From a bacterium (GTDB taxonomy: Bacteria; UBP15; UBA6099), in assembly GCA_029564595.1 (NCBI GenBank), contig JAKQPS010000120.1, positions 70,998 to 134,997 on the forward strand: a DNA stretch of 64,000 bases. The letters run 5' to 3'. Positions 8,418 through 17,354 of the stretch are shown here, piece after piece; position 1 is the stretch's first letter; each line of letters starts with the position of its first letter. Position numbers and translations under genes: made by a program. The notes beneath the pieces were generated by a model. The model was not told where the DNA came from and ran no database searches. It worked only from the letters and a program-made list of their open reading frames with translations.

Positions 8418-10286
8418 CTAGTTGTCCGCGTTCTGTCCGGCCTGAATCAGCCCACGAAGCGTCTTGAGCATTTCCTTTGCCCGCTCGTCGCCGAGGTCCA
8501 TCGCTTTCTTTGCGTCGTGGACCGCGTCGAGGATATTGCCGAGACGGTAGTTTGCGACGGCGCGGTTCCTGTAATAAAGAGGGACATTCGCATTGCGGGC
8601 AATCGCCTTGTCGAGCCATTCCACAGCCTGAGCGTATTCATTCTGCTTGATGAGATAAACGCCGAAATTATTGTAAGTGCCCGAATTGTCGAGCAGGGGC
8701 TCGTCCTCTTTTGTGAAATATGTCGTCTGCTTTTTCGGTTCTTCTTCGGTTTTTTGAGATACCGGCCTCGTTGTGTCGGGTTTAGCGGTTTCCGTCAGAG
8801 GAGACACTATGCCGAGTTTCTTTGAGGCTTCCACAACGCCTTTGCGGGCGTATTCGTTGGCCGGATCGATGGCAAGGGCGGCGGCGTAGTGCTCAAGCGC
8901 GCGGTGATAACTTCTGTCGATAAAAAAACTGTTCGCCTTGTATACGTGCCGTTCGGCGGTCCACTCGCCGCTTTCGGGCGGCGCGTCGGTTTTCGGGGGG
9001 ATGTCCTTAAGTTGCTTTTCAGCCTTTTTCGGCTCGTCTTGCGGGGGCTGAGCCGGGGCGGGCGGTTTTGGCTCCGCCTTTTTTTCCGCCAGCGCAAGCT
9101 CCGGCTTCTTTTCATCCGGTGCGGGCGCGGGTTTCTCTTCTGCCTTCTCCGCTTTTTTCGATTTTCTGTCCGCCACCGGGGCCGGTTCCGCAGGTTTGAC
9201 TTCTTTTGCCGGAGCGGGGATCTCTTCGATTTTTGTTTTGGATTCTGTTTCCTGAGTTTTCTGCTCTGTTTTCGCGGTTGGCTCAACAACAGCGGCGGGT
9301 TTAGCCGCGACTTTTGATTTGTCGGCTTCCGCCGTCTTTTCGGGAGTTGATTTGGAGGCGTCGCTCGAAGCCGCCGGGGCCGGTTCCGTCTTTTGTTGAG
9401 CAGGGGCCGCGCTGTCTATTTCTTCGACTGTTTTAAGGGCTACGACGCGCTCGCGTCTGGCGGATGTGGTTTCGTGTTTTTCACCGGTGTCAGCCGCGAC
9501 CGAGGAATCCGTCGCCGGCGCGGCTGCCGCCGCCGGTTTTTCCGCAACCGCAACTTTCGGCTGTTCGACAGCAGTTTGAGCCGGAGCGGCTTTTTCAGGT
9601 TCTTTCGGAGTTTCTTTTTTCACTTCTTCAGCTTTTTTCGGGGCGGTTTCTTTTGGAGCAACAGCAACAACCGGCTCAGTCGAGGGCTTCTCCTGTTTTG
9701 AGGGCGCGGCGGCAGGTTTAGTCTCAGTTTTCTTTTCTACAACCGCCGCAGGCTGCGTTTCTGTTTTCTTTGCGGGGACAGCCTTTTCCTCGGTTCTAAC
9801 CGTAGCGGCGGCGGGCTTGGGTTCCTGCTTCGCTTCTGCGGCTGACTTCGGCTGCTCGACTGTTTGAGCGGGAGTTTCCGTTTTCTTTTCGCTCGAAGAA
9901 GCGGATTCCGTTTTGGGAGGCGCTTTATCGTCTTTGGTTGTGCCTGCGGCTGGAGACGGACCTTGAACAGTCGCGGCGGCAGGTCTCAGCTTGTCGCCGT
10001 CCTTGAGAATTTCATCCGGGGCGTCCGGAGTAAAAATCCCCTTCGAAACGGTGTCGCTGAGCTGCCGCACGGTGAAAATGCCGATTTTTTTGCCGTCCCG
10101 CCACACCTCGAAGTTCTGTTCGGCCTTGATTCCGTGGGAAGCTCCCTTATAGAAAAGACCGAAGTATTTGTCCCAGCTTGAGCCGATTGAATATTCCGGC
10201 GCGTCTGCATGAGCAAACGACGCGATAAGAGCCGTTATTGCCGCCGCGACGGCGAACGATTTTATCTGACGAAGAATGTTCATCAT
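8418..10286 (-). CDS. Exported TPR protein with a long Lys/Pro/Ala/Glu spacer
   Basis: 622 residues. A signal peptide (~1-27, ending AHA-DA) is followed by a small folded region (~28-100, containing EVWRDGKKIGIFTVRQL). Then comes an extremely low-complexity spacer of more than 300 residues (~105-430) rich in Lys, Glu, Pro and Ala, TonB-like in composition. The C-terminus (~440-610) has TPR units (RALEHYAAALAIDPANEYA; AVEWLDKAIARNANVPLYYR). The ATG overlaps the stop of the secretin gene (ATGA), so the two are likely co-translated. A plausible role is a periplasm-spanning tether or pilotin-like partner of the secretin; TPR proteins of this sort assist secretin assembly in type IV pilus systems, but the assignment is inference. 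No specific family was recognised for the N-terminal domain. Confidence 0.75.
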   Translation of the reverse strand: MMNILRQIKSFAVAAAITALIASFAHADAPEYSIGSSWDKYFGLFYKGASHGIKAEQNFEVWRDGKKIGIFTVRQLSDTVSKGIFTPDAPDEILKDGDKLRPAAATVQGPSPAAGTTKDDKAPPKTESASSSEKKTETPAQTVEQPKSAAEAKQEPKPAAATVRTEEKAVPAKKTETQPAAVVEKKTETKPAAAPSKQEKPSTEPVVAVAPKETAPKKAEEVKKETPKEPEKAAPAQTAVEQPKVAVAEKPAAAAAPATDSSVAADTGEKHETTSARRERVVALKTVEEIDSAAPAQQKTEPAPAASSDASKSTPEKTAEADKSKVAAKPAAVVEPTAKTEQKTQETESKTKIEEIPAPAKEVKPAEPAPVADRKSKKAEKAEEKPAPAPDEKKPELALAEKKAEPKPPAPAQPPQDEPKKAEKQLKDIPPKTDAPPESGEWTAERHVYKANSFFIDRSYHRALEHYAAALAIDPANEYARKGVVEASKKLGIVSPLTETAKPDTTRPVSQKTEEEPKKQTTYFTKEDEPLLDNSGTYNNFGVYLIKQNEYAQAVEWLDKAIARNANVPLYYRNRAVANYRLGNILDAVHDAKKAMDLGDERAKEMLKTLRGLIQAGQNADN

Positions 10287-11653
10287 TTGTATTCCAAGAA
10301 TTCCCCTAAGGGTTCGGATTTTTCGGAAGCGGGTTTAGGTTTCGCCACCGTCTGAGGCGCGCCGAAGGAGCTTTTATTCTCCATGAGCGTCGCTGTTATG
10401 AAAATCACCATGTTGGTTTTCGAGGTGATGGTTTCCTTGCGCCTGAAAGCGGAGCCGACGACCGGCAGGTCGCCCAGAACAGGAACTTTGGTGTTGCGGG
10501 TTTCCTCCTGATCCTGAACGAGGCCGCCGATAACGATTGTCTCGCCGGACTTAATCATTATGTTCGTGTCAACGCTTCTTTCAATGGTGATGGGGGCGTT
10601 GGAGCCGCTCGTGCCGAGGGCGGTGAACCCCTTGACATTGCTCACCTGCGGCTGAATCCGCATCATGATGACGCCCTCGTCGAGCACGTGAGGCGTGACT
10701 CTCAGGGTGACGCCGATATCCCACTGTTCGATTCCGGTTGTTCCAATGGTCGCGTTGCCGCCGGTTCCTGCGGTCACGCTAGTTATCCCGACCGGTATCG
10801 ATTCTCCGACGTGAATATTGGCCGGCATATTGTCCATTGCCGACACCCTAGCGTCCTGAAGAATATTGCTACCCTTATCCTGATGAAGCCTCTGCCAAAC
10901 AGCTTGGAATCCGTTCATGCTCAGCACGCCGTAGCTCACCTGCCCGGTTTTGCTGTATACGGTGTCTATCTTCACAGGAGAGCCGGTCAGCGCCGCGGTC
11001 ATGTTCCAGTCCGTCCCGATGATTTCGTCCAGCCCCTTGCTCGTCTCCACGATCTTTGCCTCGATGAGCACCTGCGGAGTCTCGGTGTCGAGCTTCTCGA
11101 TTATCTGTCTGGCGGATTCGACGTACTGCGGATAGTCCGTGACGATAAGCATTGGCGGCTTGGCGATGCCCGACCTGCCGGTATCCCCGGTGCGGGAAAA
11201 AAGTTTGACCTTTCCTTCGGGCGACAGGAAATCCCTAATCACTATCGCCAACTGGTTGGCGTCAATGAAATTGAGCGAGAAAATCTCTGTAATCAGGTCT
11301 TCACGCCTCTTGTCTGTCTTGTTTATATCGCTTTTCGCGTTGATATGTATGATATTCAGAGTCTGTTCGGCTGTTGCGTCCGCAGCGTCTAGTATGACGG
11401 TCATGGCCTCGTTGAGAGTGACGTTTGAAAGGCGCAGGCTGATGACTCCCTTGACGGTCGGCGAGACAATTATATTCAGGTCATACTTTTCCGCGATTAG
11501 CCTGAACACATCCGTGACGTCGGCGTTCTTGAGGTTCAGGCTGAATGTGACATTTGAAGGAAGATTAAGCTGCGCCTGAGACTTTGCGGGTAAAGCGGCG
11601 ATCGCGATGAGAACCGCCATCGTCAGAGCCGCGACTATCGTTTTGTTTTTCAA
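10283..11653 (-). CDS. pilQ: Secretin, PilQ/GspD family outer-membrane channel (short form)
   Basis: 456 residues. A signal peptide (~1-27) is followed by an STN-type domain (NADVTDVFRLIAEKYDLNI), an N1-like domain (~115-195) and the secretin core. The core ends with MIKSGETIVIGGLVQDQEETR and VPVLGDLPVVGSAFRR, which are near-diagnostic for secretins. It lacks the AMIN domains found in longer PilQ proteins, so it is smaller than the usual 600-700 residues. Its place downstream of pilMN, pilO and pilP argues for a type IV pilus-like system rather than a general type II secretion system, although no pilin, ATPase or platform gene is in the window. It starts 71 bp after the Wzy_C gene and overlaps the following TPR gene by 4 bp. 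Confidence 0.9.
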   Translation of the reverse strand: MKNKTIVAALTMAVLIAIAALPAKSQAQLNLPSNVTFSLNLKNADVTDVFRLIAEKYDLNIIVSPTVKGVISLRLSNVTLNEAMTVILDAADATAEQTLNIIHINAKSDINKTDKRREDLITEIFSLNFIDANQLAIVIRDFLSPEGKVKLFSRTGDTGRSGIAKPPMLIVTDYPQYVESARQIIEKLDTETPQVLIEAKIVETSKGLDEIIGTDWNMTAALTGSPVKIDTVYSKTGQVSYGVLSMNGFQAVWQRLHQDKGSNILQDARVSAMDNMPANIHVGESIPVGITSVTAGTGGNATIGTTGIEQWDIGVTLRVTPHVLDEGVIMMRIQPQVSNVKGFTALGTSGSNAPITIERSVDTNIMIKSGETIVIGGLVQDQEETRNTKVPVLGDLPVVGSAFRRKETITSKTNMVIFITATLMENKSSFGAPQTVAKPKPASEKSEPLGEFLEYK

Positions 11654-11724
11654 CTTCGGTTTCCTCCGGAGACTGCGCGGGTTGAAGACTAAGCCCGCCG
11701 TTTATTTTTTGCTTGCCGGATTCT

Positions 11725-14067
11725 CTATTTCTTGTTTAAACCTTTTCCGCTTCCGCCCGACATTTCTCTGGCTCGTTCTAGATGATGCCTCGCCGCTTCC
11801 GATCCGGGATTGGCTTCAAGAACTTTCATAAGCTCCGTTTCAGCGGCGGCGAAATTTCCGGTTTCAATCAGCTCAATCGCCAGATTGCCCCGCGCGTCCG
11901 CGTAACCGGGATCGATTTGCAGAGCGCGACGGTAGCTTGATATCGCCTCGGCGCTCTTTCCCTGATTCGACAGCGCCATCCCAAGACTGTTCAGGATGGT
12001 TTTGTCAGACGCTTCGCCCCGAAGAGCGCTGATGAACGCCCGTTCGGCTCCTGCCGCGTCCCCGGCTTTTAAATGCGCAAGCCCGAGATTCCGCTTCACT
12101 CCGGGCAAGTCGGGATCCAGCTCGAGCGCCCTAGTATAAATATATACTGCTGCATTATAGTTATTTAATAAATAATAGGCAATCCCCAGATTGTAAAACG
12201 AAAGGGCGTTTTCAGGGTTTATCGCAACCGAGTTTTTAAGAGGCCCGACCGCCGCGTCGGGCGAACCCAGCCTTATCAAAGCCACGCCAAGATTCTCCAT
12301 CAGCCTCGGCTCGTAAGGAAAATACCGCAAACCCCTCAGGGATTCGTCCCTGACCGCGGCGTGAAGGACTTTGGCGCGCCCTGCGTCCGTTTCTCTCGCT
12401 GCGAGCGTATTGGCAGTCATCCCGAACCTGACGGTCATCTCCATATTGCCGGGTTCGTCCGCCACCGCCGCCCTCATCATTTCCATCACTTTCTCAGGCG
12501 TCGCCTTGTCCACATGCCTCACCGCCCATGAGAACCTGATGTTGGCAATGGTCTGGCGGGCGAAAAACGGAACTGCCAGAGCGAGCGCCGCCGCTAGGAC
12601 CAACCCCAGCAGAACCCGCTCCCTGCCTGCGGCTTTCCGCCAGATTCTGACCGATGAAACATCGCGTCCGGAGGCAAGCCCCGGAAGCAGCCCCGCCGCC
12701 GTCCACATATAAGCCGCCACTGCCGGCACATGAAACGGGAACTGCATCAACGCGTAGAGGGCCGTGGAGACGCCGCCTGCGGTTATCGCCGCGGCCAGCC
12801 TGCCCCGCGCGCCGCCGCCGCGCGCCGCCTTAAGCCCCATGCCGAACATCGCCGCCATCGCCGCGGCGAGCAACGCCAGACCGACCGCCCCGGTCTCCGC
12901 CGCCGCGTCCAGATACTCATTGTGAACCCTGTCCGGAAAACTCGCGCGGGCAGCCCACTGTTCCGACTCATAAAACGGCGCTTGATATCTCGGATGCCAC
13001 ACGACGTAGTTGTTCAGCCCCACGCCCTTGACAGGGTTGTCCTTGAAGGCTTCCCAAGCGGTCTTCCAAATCAAGGCGCGCTGCCACAGGCTGGCGTCCT
13101 CGGCGTCGGCGACGGTGGCGACGCGTTGCTGAATAGAGAACTCAGCGGGCCGCCGGACGTTCCTGACGGTGAAACCGGCTATCGAAGCGGCGAGCACGAC
13201 AAGAGCCAAAATTGCGCCCGCTCTCGCGCCCGCCTCGCGCCCGACGCCGCCGCGCCGGCTGAACAGCCAATACGCGGCTCCGCCCGCGATTGCCGCCGCC
13301 CAAGCCGCCCGGCTGAATGTGGCTAAAAGCAGAAATTCAGCTGTCGCAAACATGGCGGCAAAAAACAAAGCGCGCCGCGGAGACCGCTCTCCAGAGAGCA
13401 ACGCCCACAGCGGAGCCAGCAGAAGCAACGGCATGCCCGCCATGTACACAGGGTTGCCGAAGCTGGCCGACACCCTTCCGTCGAAGCTGTGAGTCCATTG
13501 CGCGGGAGGCGCGCCGCCCACCCCCATCGCAGAAAAAGCGGAAAACAATCTGTTGTCTATCAGCAAAGTATCCCACGGAAAAACGCTTATCCGCGCCAAG
13601 TCGCAGGCTCCGAGCGCGGCCATGAAAAAGAGAGGAACGCCCGAACGGGCGAGAATCGCCTTCGCGTCTTCCGCCCCCCGGCACGACATAGCGGCGGCGT
13701 AAAACACGACCGCGCCTGAAAACACGTCCATCCACTGAGACGCCGCAAGCGGCTTGTTGACAGACCAAAGCGCGGACGCTCCCAGCCAGACCAACATGGC
13801 CGCCAGAGGCATGTCCGCCGGAGTTCTGCGCCAGAACAACCTTCCGGACGACACACAATCATAAACCCACGCCAGAAACCCGCCGAGCGCGAACAGCCTG
13901 AACACGCCGGTTTTTACCGGGGTAAACGGGTCCAGCGAGCTTCCGAGGTATATCAACGACACTAGGAAAAGCATCGCGGGCAAGCCCCAGAGCGCGAAAG
14001 CCCTCAACGCGCGAGGCTCCTGCGGCGCTCCGCAGGTCGTTGCCGTTTCTTCTGTAAGGGACGTCAT
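11725..14067 (-). CDS. Wzy_C (O-antigen ligase/polymerase superfamily) membrane protein with C-terminal TPR domain
   Basis: 780 residues. About 11-12 membrane helices occupy residues ~25-480, with a large extracytoplasmic loop containing NPVKGVGLNNYVVWHPRY and VHNEYLDAAAETGAVGL, the conserved loop of the Wzy_C domain. Residues ~480-780 are TPR units (LSFYNLGIAYYLLNNYNAA; ISSYRRALQIDPGYADARG). Family members polymerise or ligate lipid-linked glycans, and the PilO/PglL branch O-glycosylates pilins. Here the gene lies inside the pil operon, between pilP and the secretin, with gaps of 41 and 71 bp. That makes a pilin or envelope-protein glycosyl transfer role attractive, but the family cannot be subdivided by eye and a polysaccharide role is equally possible. 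Confidence 0.8.
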   Translation of the reverse strand: MTSLTEETATTCGAPQEPRALRAFALWGLPAMLFLVSLIYLGSSLDPFTPVKTGVFRLFALGGFLAWVYDCVSSGRLFWRRTPADMPLAAMLVWLGASALWSVNKPLAASQWMDVFSGAVVFYAAAMSCRGAEDAKAILARSGVPLFFMAALGACDLARISVFPWDTLLIDNRLFSAFSAMGVGGAPPAQWTHSFDGRVSASFGNPVYMAGMPLLLLAPLWALLSGERSPRRALFFAAMFATAEFLLLATFSRAAWAAAIAGGAAYWLFSRRGGVGREAGARAGAILALVVLAASIAGFTVRNVRRPAEFSIQQRVATVADAEDASLWQRALIWKTAWEAFKDNPVKGVGLNNYVVWHPRYQAPFYESEQWAARASFPDRVHNEYLDAAAETGAVGLALLAAAMAAMFGMGLKAARGGGARGRLAAAITAGGVSTALYALMQFPFHVPAVAAYMWTAAGLLPGLASGRDVSSVRIWRKAAGRERVLLGLVLAAALALAVPFFARQTIANIRFSWAVRHVDKATPEKVMEMMRAAVADEPGNMEMTVRFGMTANTLAARETDAGRAKVLHAAVRDESLRGLRYFPYEPRLMENLGVALIRLGSPDAAVGPLKNSVAINPENALSFYNLGIAYYLLNNYNAAVYIYTRALELDPDLPGVKRNLGLAHLKAGDAAGAERAFISALRGEASDKTILNSLGMALSNQGKSAEAISSYRRALQIDPGYADARGNLAIELIETGNFAAAETELMKVLEANPGSEAARHHLERAREMSGGSGKGLNKK

Positions 14068-14108
14068 AAATGAGGGCGGTCCAGAGCCGGACGGCGCGCC
14101 CGGCAGGG

Positions 14109-14771
14109 TTAGTTTTCCACGTTGGATATGGAGCCGGGAGCCACGTCGAACAAGCCTTTCATATCCTGCTTTATCTTCAAAACGATTTCATAGCCGTCCG
14201 CGCCGACAAGCTTGACTCCGTCCATCTGAATGGAGGAAACCGCGAAATCTTCAATTCCGTCGCCTACGCCGAGAATCTGACCGTTGATGACCGCCATCGG
14301 CGCGCCTCCTCCCAGAGCCACCGCCGAAAGCTTAAAGTTAGGAACGGAGCGCGGCATCGGCGCGGGAAGCGGGAATAGGTCGGGCAGATCGAAATCCGCA
14401 ATCTCAGGCTCAACAGGCAAGTCGAACAGAGGCGCAAACGGGTCCGGCCTTCCATATCTTTCCTGTAGCAGATCAATATCTTCAGGAATCATCGCGGCGG
14501 CTTGCGGCGCCGGTTTGGCGGCGGGCGGTTTGACGGGCGCGGGCTGCCGCATCTGCCCTGCCACTGGCGCGGCTCCGTCTTCTTGCATGGCCTCTAGCAA
14601 CTCCGGCTCCACTTCGCCGCCCGCGACTCTCGGTTTCGAAGCATTCTGTATTTCCATCATAGTCGGCACGTTTTTCAACGGCGAACTAGGCTTCTTCGGA
14701 GCCGTCAGAGCCGCGAACCCTATCCCCAGAACGAGGATCGCCATGATTATTTTTCCAGTGTTGCTAATCAA
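14109..14771 (-). CDS. pilP: Type IV pilus inner-membrane lipoprotein-type component, PilP-like
   Basis: 220 residues. One N-terminal hydrophobic segment (~8-23) serves as anchor or signal; no lipobox cysteine is visible, unlike classical PilP. A Pro/Ala-rich linker (~70-100) precedes YGRPDPFAPL, then a small beta domain (~145-220) with FKLSAVALGGGAPMAVING and a following GVGDGI turn. The DPF box followed by this beta-sandwich pattern is the PilP/GspC-homology-region arrangement. PilP binds PilN/PilO and the secretin N-domains, linking inner and outer membranes. The gene begins 3 bp after pilO. Confidence 0.85.
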   Translation of the reverse strand: MISNTGKIIMAILVLGIGFAALTAPKKPSSPLKNVPTMMEIQNASKPRVAGGEVEPELLEAMQEDGAAPVAGQMRQPAPVKPPAAKPAPQAAAMIPEDIDLLQERYGRPDPFAPLFDLPVEPEIADFDLPDLFPLPAPMPRSVPNFKLSAVALGGGAPMAVINGQILGVGDGIEDFAVSSIQMDGVKLVGADGYEIVLKIKQDMKGLFDVAPGSISNVEN

Positions 14772-14774
14772 AAA

Positions 14775-15377
14775 TCAAATCTCCTCGACGAAATACAGTC
14801 CCATCTGGATCCTTGCGTTCAATACCGCCGAATAGTCCTTCGACACTATGTCCACGTTGTCTATCGTCATCAGCCGCTTCATCGCCCTCAACTGGAATAT
14901 GAAGTTCGACGCGGCGGCGTAATCGCCTTTGAAATCCAGAGTGAGCGGCACATAGCTGATAGTGTAAATATCCTTGCGAGGCCCGACCGCAATGTAGCCC
15001 GGTCGTATGGCTCCCTCGGAAACGGCGAACTGGCTCCCGCCCACCTTTTCGTTTATCTCCTTCATGTCGCCGATAAACCGCTCTACCTCTCCCTCGAACA
15101 GGACTTCGTTGCCTCGTGCGGCCAGATATTCCAGTTGCTCGGAGCCGAGCTTGAGGTTGGACCTTCCAAGCTCCTCGAATTTCTCTTGCTGCGCCTTAAC
15201 CAGCTTAACCTGCTCGCTGAGCCTCGAAGCGTTCTCCCGGAGCGTCTTGGTCTTGACCAGTTCCGGCTGAAGAATGGCAACGAAAAGCGCGGCTCCGAGG
15301 ACGACCGCCGCGACGAATGAAATCATCGTACGGTTGCGTTCGCTCGTCTCGAAATACATGCGCTTCAAATCGCTCAC
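14775..15377 (-). CDS. pilO: Type IV pilus alignment protein, PilO-like
   Basis: About 200 residues from GTG 15377. I chose this start because AGGGGG lies 5 nt upstream and the GTG overlaps the pilMN stop as GTGA; an in-frame ATG at 15398 has no ribosome site. One membrane helix (~16-36) is followed by a coiled coil (~42-75, with VKLVKAQQEKFEEL) and a ferredoxin-like alpha/beta domain (SYVPLTLDFKGDYAAASNF...). This is the PilO architecture. PilO forms heterodimers with PilN in the periplasm and, with PilM and PilP, the alignment subcomplex. Sequence conservation in this family is low, so much of the call rests on architecture and gene order. Confidence 0.87.
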   Translation of the reverse strand: MSDLKRMYFETSERNRTMISFVAAVVLGAALFVAILQPELVKTKTLRENASRLSEQVKLVKAQQEKFEELGRSNLKLGSEQLEYLAARGNEVLFEGEVERFIGDMKEINEKVGGSQFAVSEGAIRPGYIAVGPRKDIYTISYVPLTLDFKGDYAAASNFIFQLRAMKRLMTIDNVDIVSKDYSAVLNARIQMGLYFVEEI

Positions 15378-16882
15378 ATCAGCCCCCTGTGGCGGCATCT
15401 AATCACGAACCCGACCATTCCCCTGCCGTGCGCCCTAATCATGCTCCTCGGACCCAATTCGACCTCTTCGAACATCTCGGACGACGCCAATGACGACTTG
15501 AAATAAAATATCGACGGATTATCCTCGGCTATCCCCTCGAACTCGACCACGTTCGGCGCGACCACCCTCATCGCCGTCAACTGCGCGGTCTTGGGTATCA
15601 CTCTCTTGACTTCCTCAAACAACGGCGAGAGATTGGCCGCGGCCGGCGTCTCGGCGGACAGCGGGTTGAGCTTTCTCTGCTGCTCTCTGCTCGCCGCTTG
15701 TCGCGACATCAGCCCGGTCAACTCGTCCTGCTCCGCAGTCAGGCTCGCTATCCTGTTGTTAAGCGACTTCTGTTGGGATTCCTTCAAATAGACGTAAGGC
15801 CCGAAAATAACGATGAGCGCCACTAACGCCCATCTGACGAATGTCTTTAATTGCGACGCTATCAGCTTGCCGTGATGCACTTCCGACGGCAACAGGTCCA
15901 CTTGGAACGGCAGTATGTCCAGTTCCTGCCCGTGCAACGCCAGCCCGACGGAAGCCGCGAAATCAGAGTCCACTCTCTCCATCACGCTCGCCGGAAAATC
16001 TTCGACATTGAGCCTGATGTTGGCGAACGGGCTGTGCGTCTCCACCGGTATCTCGTCCACCGACTCCCGCACCGCCGCAACCAGCTTGTCTCCGGTCGCT
16101 CCCGCGCTAACCACCAGCTTTTGTATCATGTCCCCTTGCGGGTGCTCCGTCTGGTAGTAGTTCAGGGCCAGCAGCATCTCCCCGACCACCCTGTCCACCT
16201 GCCCATTGCCGCCGGCAAGATCTTCCTTGCCCACGTTCGTCGTCCGCGTGAACTTCAGCGTGTCGCCGCTGAATATGTTCATCGACACGCTCTGGCTGTC
16301 GGATATCACGGACATCGTGTTGCCTGTCAGCGAATACGGCATGCTGTTCCTGAGTTCCCTCATTATTCCGAACATGCCGAAATCTATGCCCGTCAACTCA
16401 AGGTTCGCGCGCTTGAATGTCTCGCAGTACGACATGCAGAGGCTCTTGCGCGCCACCACCAGCATTATGTTCACCTTCCGCCGGTCGTGCTCGTCGAACT
16501 CCTCGATCGGATGGTAGTACACCACCTTGTCGTCTTCGCTGAAAACTATGTATCTGTTTACTTCGTTCTCAATCAGCCTTCTCAACCGCTCCTGCGGCAT
16601 GGATGGCAGAGTGATTATTCTGCTCACCACTCCCTTGCCCCTTACCGCGGTGACAACTTTCTTGGTCTCGAATCTCCGCTCGCGGAACAATTCCCGCAGC
16701 GCCTCGGCTACCGCCGTCGGCCTCACTATCATTCCGCCCTCGAATGATTCATGAGGCGTCTCCACCATGCCGATGTTGCGCAAATAATACTCTCCGCCCA
16801 CACGCTCAAGCTGAGTGGCGCGAATATAGTCGGGCGCGATGTCCACGCCCACTACCGGATCATATTCAAGCAACCTGTCCAA
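15374..16882 (-). CDS. pilM: PilM-PilN fusion protein of the type IV pilus alignment complex
   Basis: 502 residues from TTG 16882, with AGGA just upstream. Residues ~1-320 match PilM, an actin-like ATPase fold (VVGVDIAPDYIRATQLE near the N-terminus; SAGATGDK near residue 270). At residue ~326 the sequence becomes PilN: FQVDLLPSE, the cytoplasmic motif normally bound by PilM, then a membrane helix (~347-366), a coiled coil and a periplasmic ferredoxin-like domain. Normally pilM and pilN are adjacent separate genes; here there is no stop or frameshift between them. The fusion permanently tethers the ATPase-like domain to its own PilN peptide. It heads the operon pilMN-pilO-pilP and lies downstream of a strong promoter. 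Confidence 0.88.
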   Translation of the reverse strand: MDRLLEYDPVVGVDIAPDYIRATQLERVGGEYYLRNIGMVETPHESFEGGMIVRPTAVAEALRELFRERRFETKKVVTAVRGKGVVSRIITLPSMPQERLRRLIENEVNRYIVFSEDDKVVYYHPIEEFDEHDRRKVNIMLVVARKSLCMSYCETFKRANLELTGIDFGMFGIMRELRNSMPYSLTGNTMSVISDSQSVSMNIFSGDTLKFTRTTNVGKEDLAGGNGQVDRVVGEMLLALNYYQTEHPQGDMIQKLVVSAGATGDKLVAAVRESVDEIPVETHSPFANIRLNVEDFPASVMERVDSDFAASVGLALHGQELDILPFQVDLLPSEVHHGKLIASQLKTFVRWALVALIVIFGPYVYLKESQQKSLNNRIASLTAEQDELTGLMSRQAASREQQRKLNPLSAETPAAANLSPLFEEVKRVIPKTAQLTAMRVVAPNVVEFEGIAEDNPSIFYFKSSLASSEMFEEVELGPRSMIRAHGRGMVGFVIRCRHRGLM

Positions 16883-17237
16883 TTATCCTACCAACGCAAC
16901 AAAAAGCCGCGCACAACAAACAACCGGCGGCATCCGCCATCAATATTGTTCATTATTATAAGTTCCGGAAAAATACAGTGTCAATGACCATAAGAGATGA
17001 ATGTTATCACAATCAATCCGCAAACTTTGTCGCGTTTGTCGCTTTTGTGAGTTTGGAGAGGTTGTTAACTATGCTTAAGCTCAGCGCCATTCCCACACGC
17101 CGGAACCCGCGCTGCCAGTCTTTTGTTTTCTTTCGCCATAGATATTTAAGAAGCCAAACAGTCGAAATATCAGGATTTCTGCGGTCCAACGACCGTTTTC
17201 GGCGCTCCGCGCCGCCCCGCCTTTTATCCGGCGGCAA
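16883..17237. other. Divergent intergenic region between pilMN and prs
   Basis: It holds the pilMN promoter and leader. Around 17096-17124 is a fragment (cgcgctgccagtc) shared with longer repeats near 34.2 kb and 44.6 kb. No gene is seen. Confidence 0.5.
16955..16984 (-). promoter_or_regulatory. Sigma70-type promoter of the pilMN operon
   Basis: On the minus strand TTGACA (16984-16979), an 18-bp spacer and TATAAT (16960-16955) lie about 70 bp before the pilMN start. Both hexamers are consensus. Confidence 0.7.
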
Positions 17238-17265
17238 TTGACAAAAAACATTCCGTATCTATAGT
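17238..17265 (+). promoter_or_regulatory. Sigma70-type promoter of prs
   Basis: TTGACA at 17238-17243, a 16-bp spacer and TATAGT at 17260-17265, upstream of prs on the plus strand. Confidence 0.65.
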
Positions 17266-17354
17266 AATAATTTTGACACTGAGAAGTTAAAGGGGTCGAA
17301 TTGAAGCAAAAAGAATGCGACGATAGCCGAAAAGAGCGCGAGGGTTGCGCGGGC

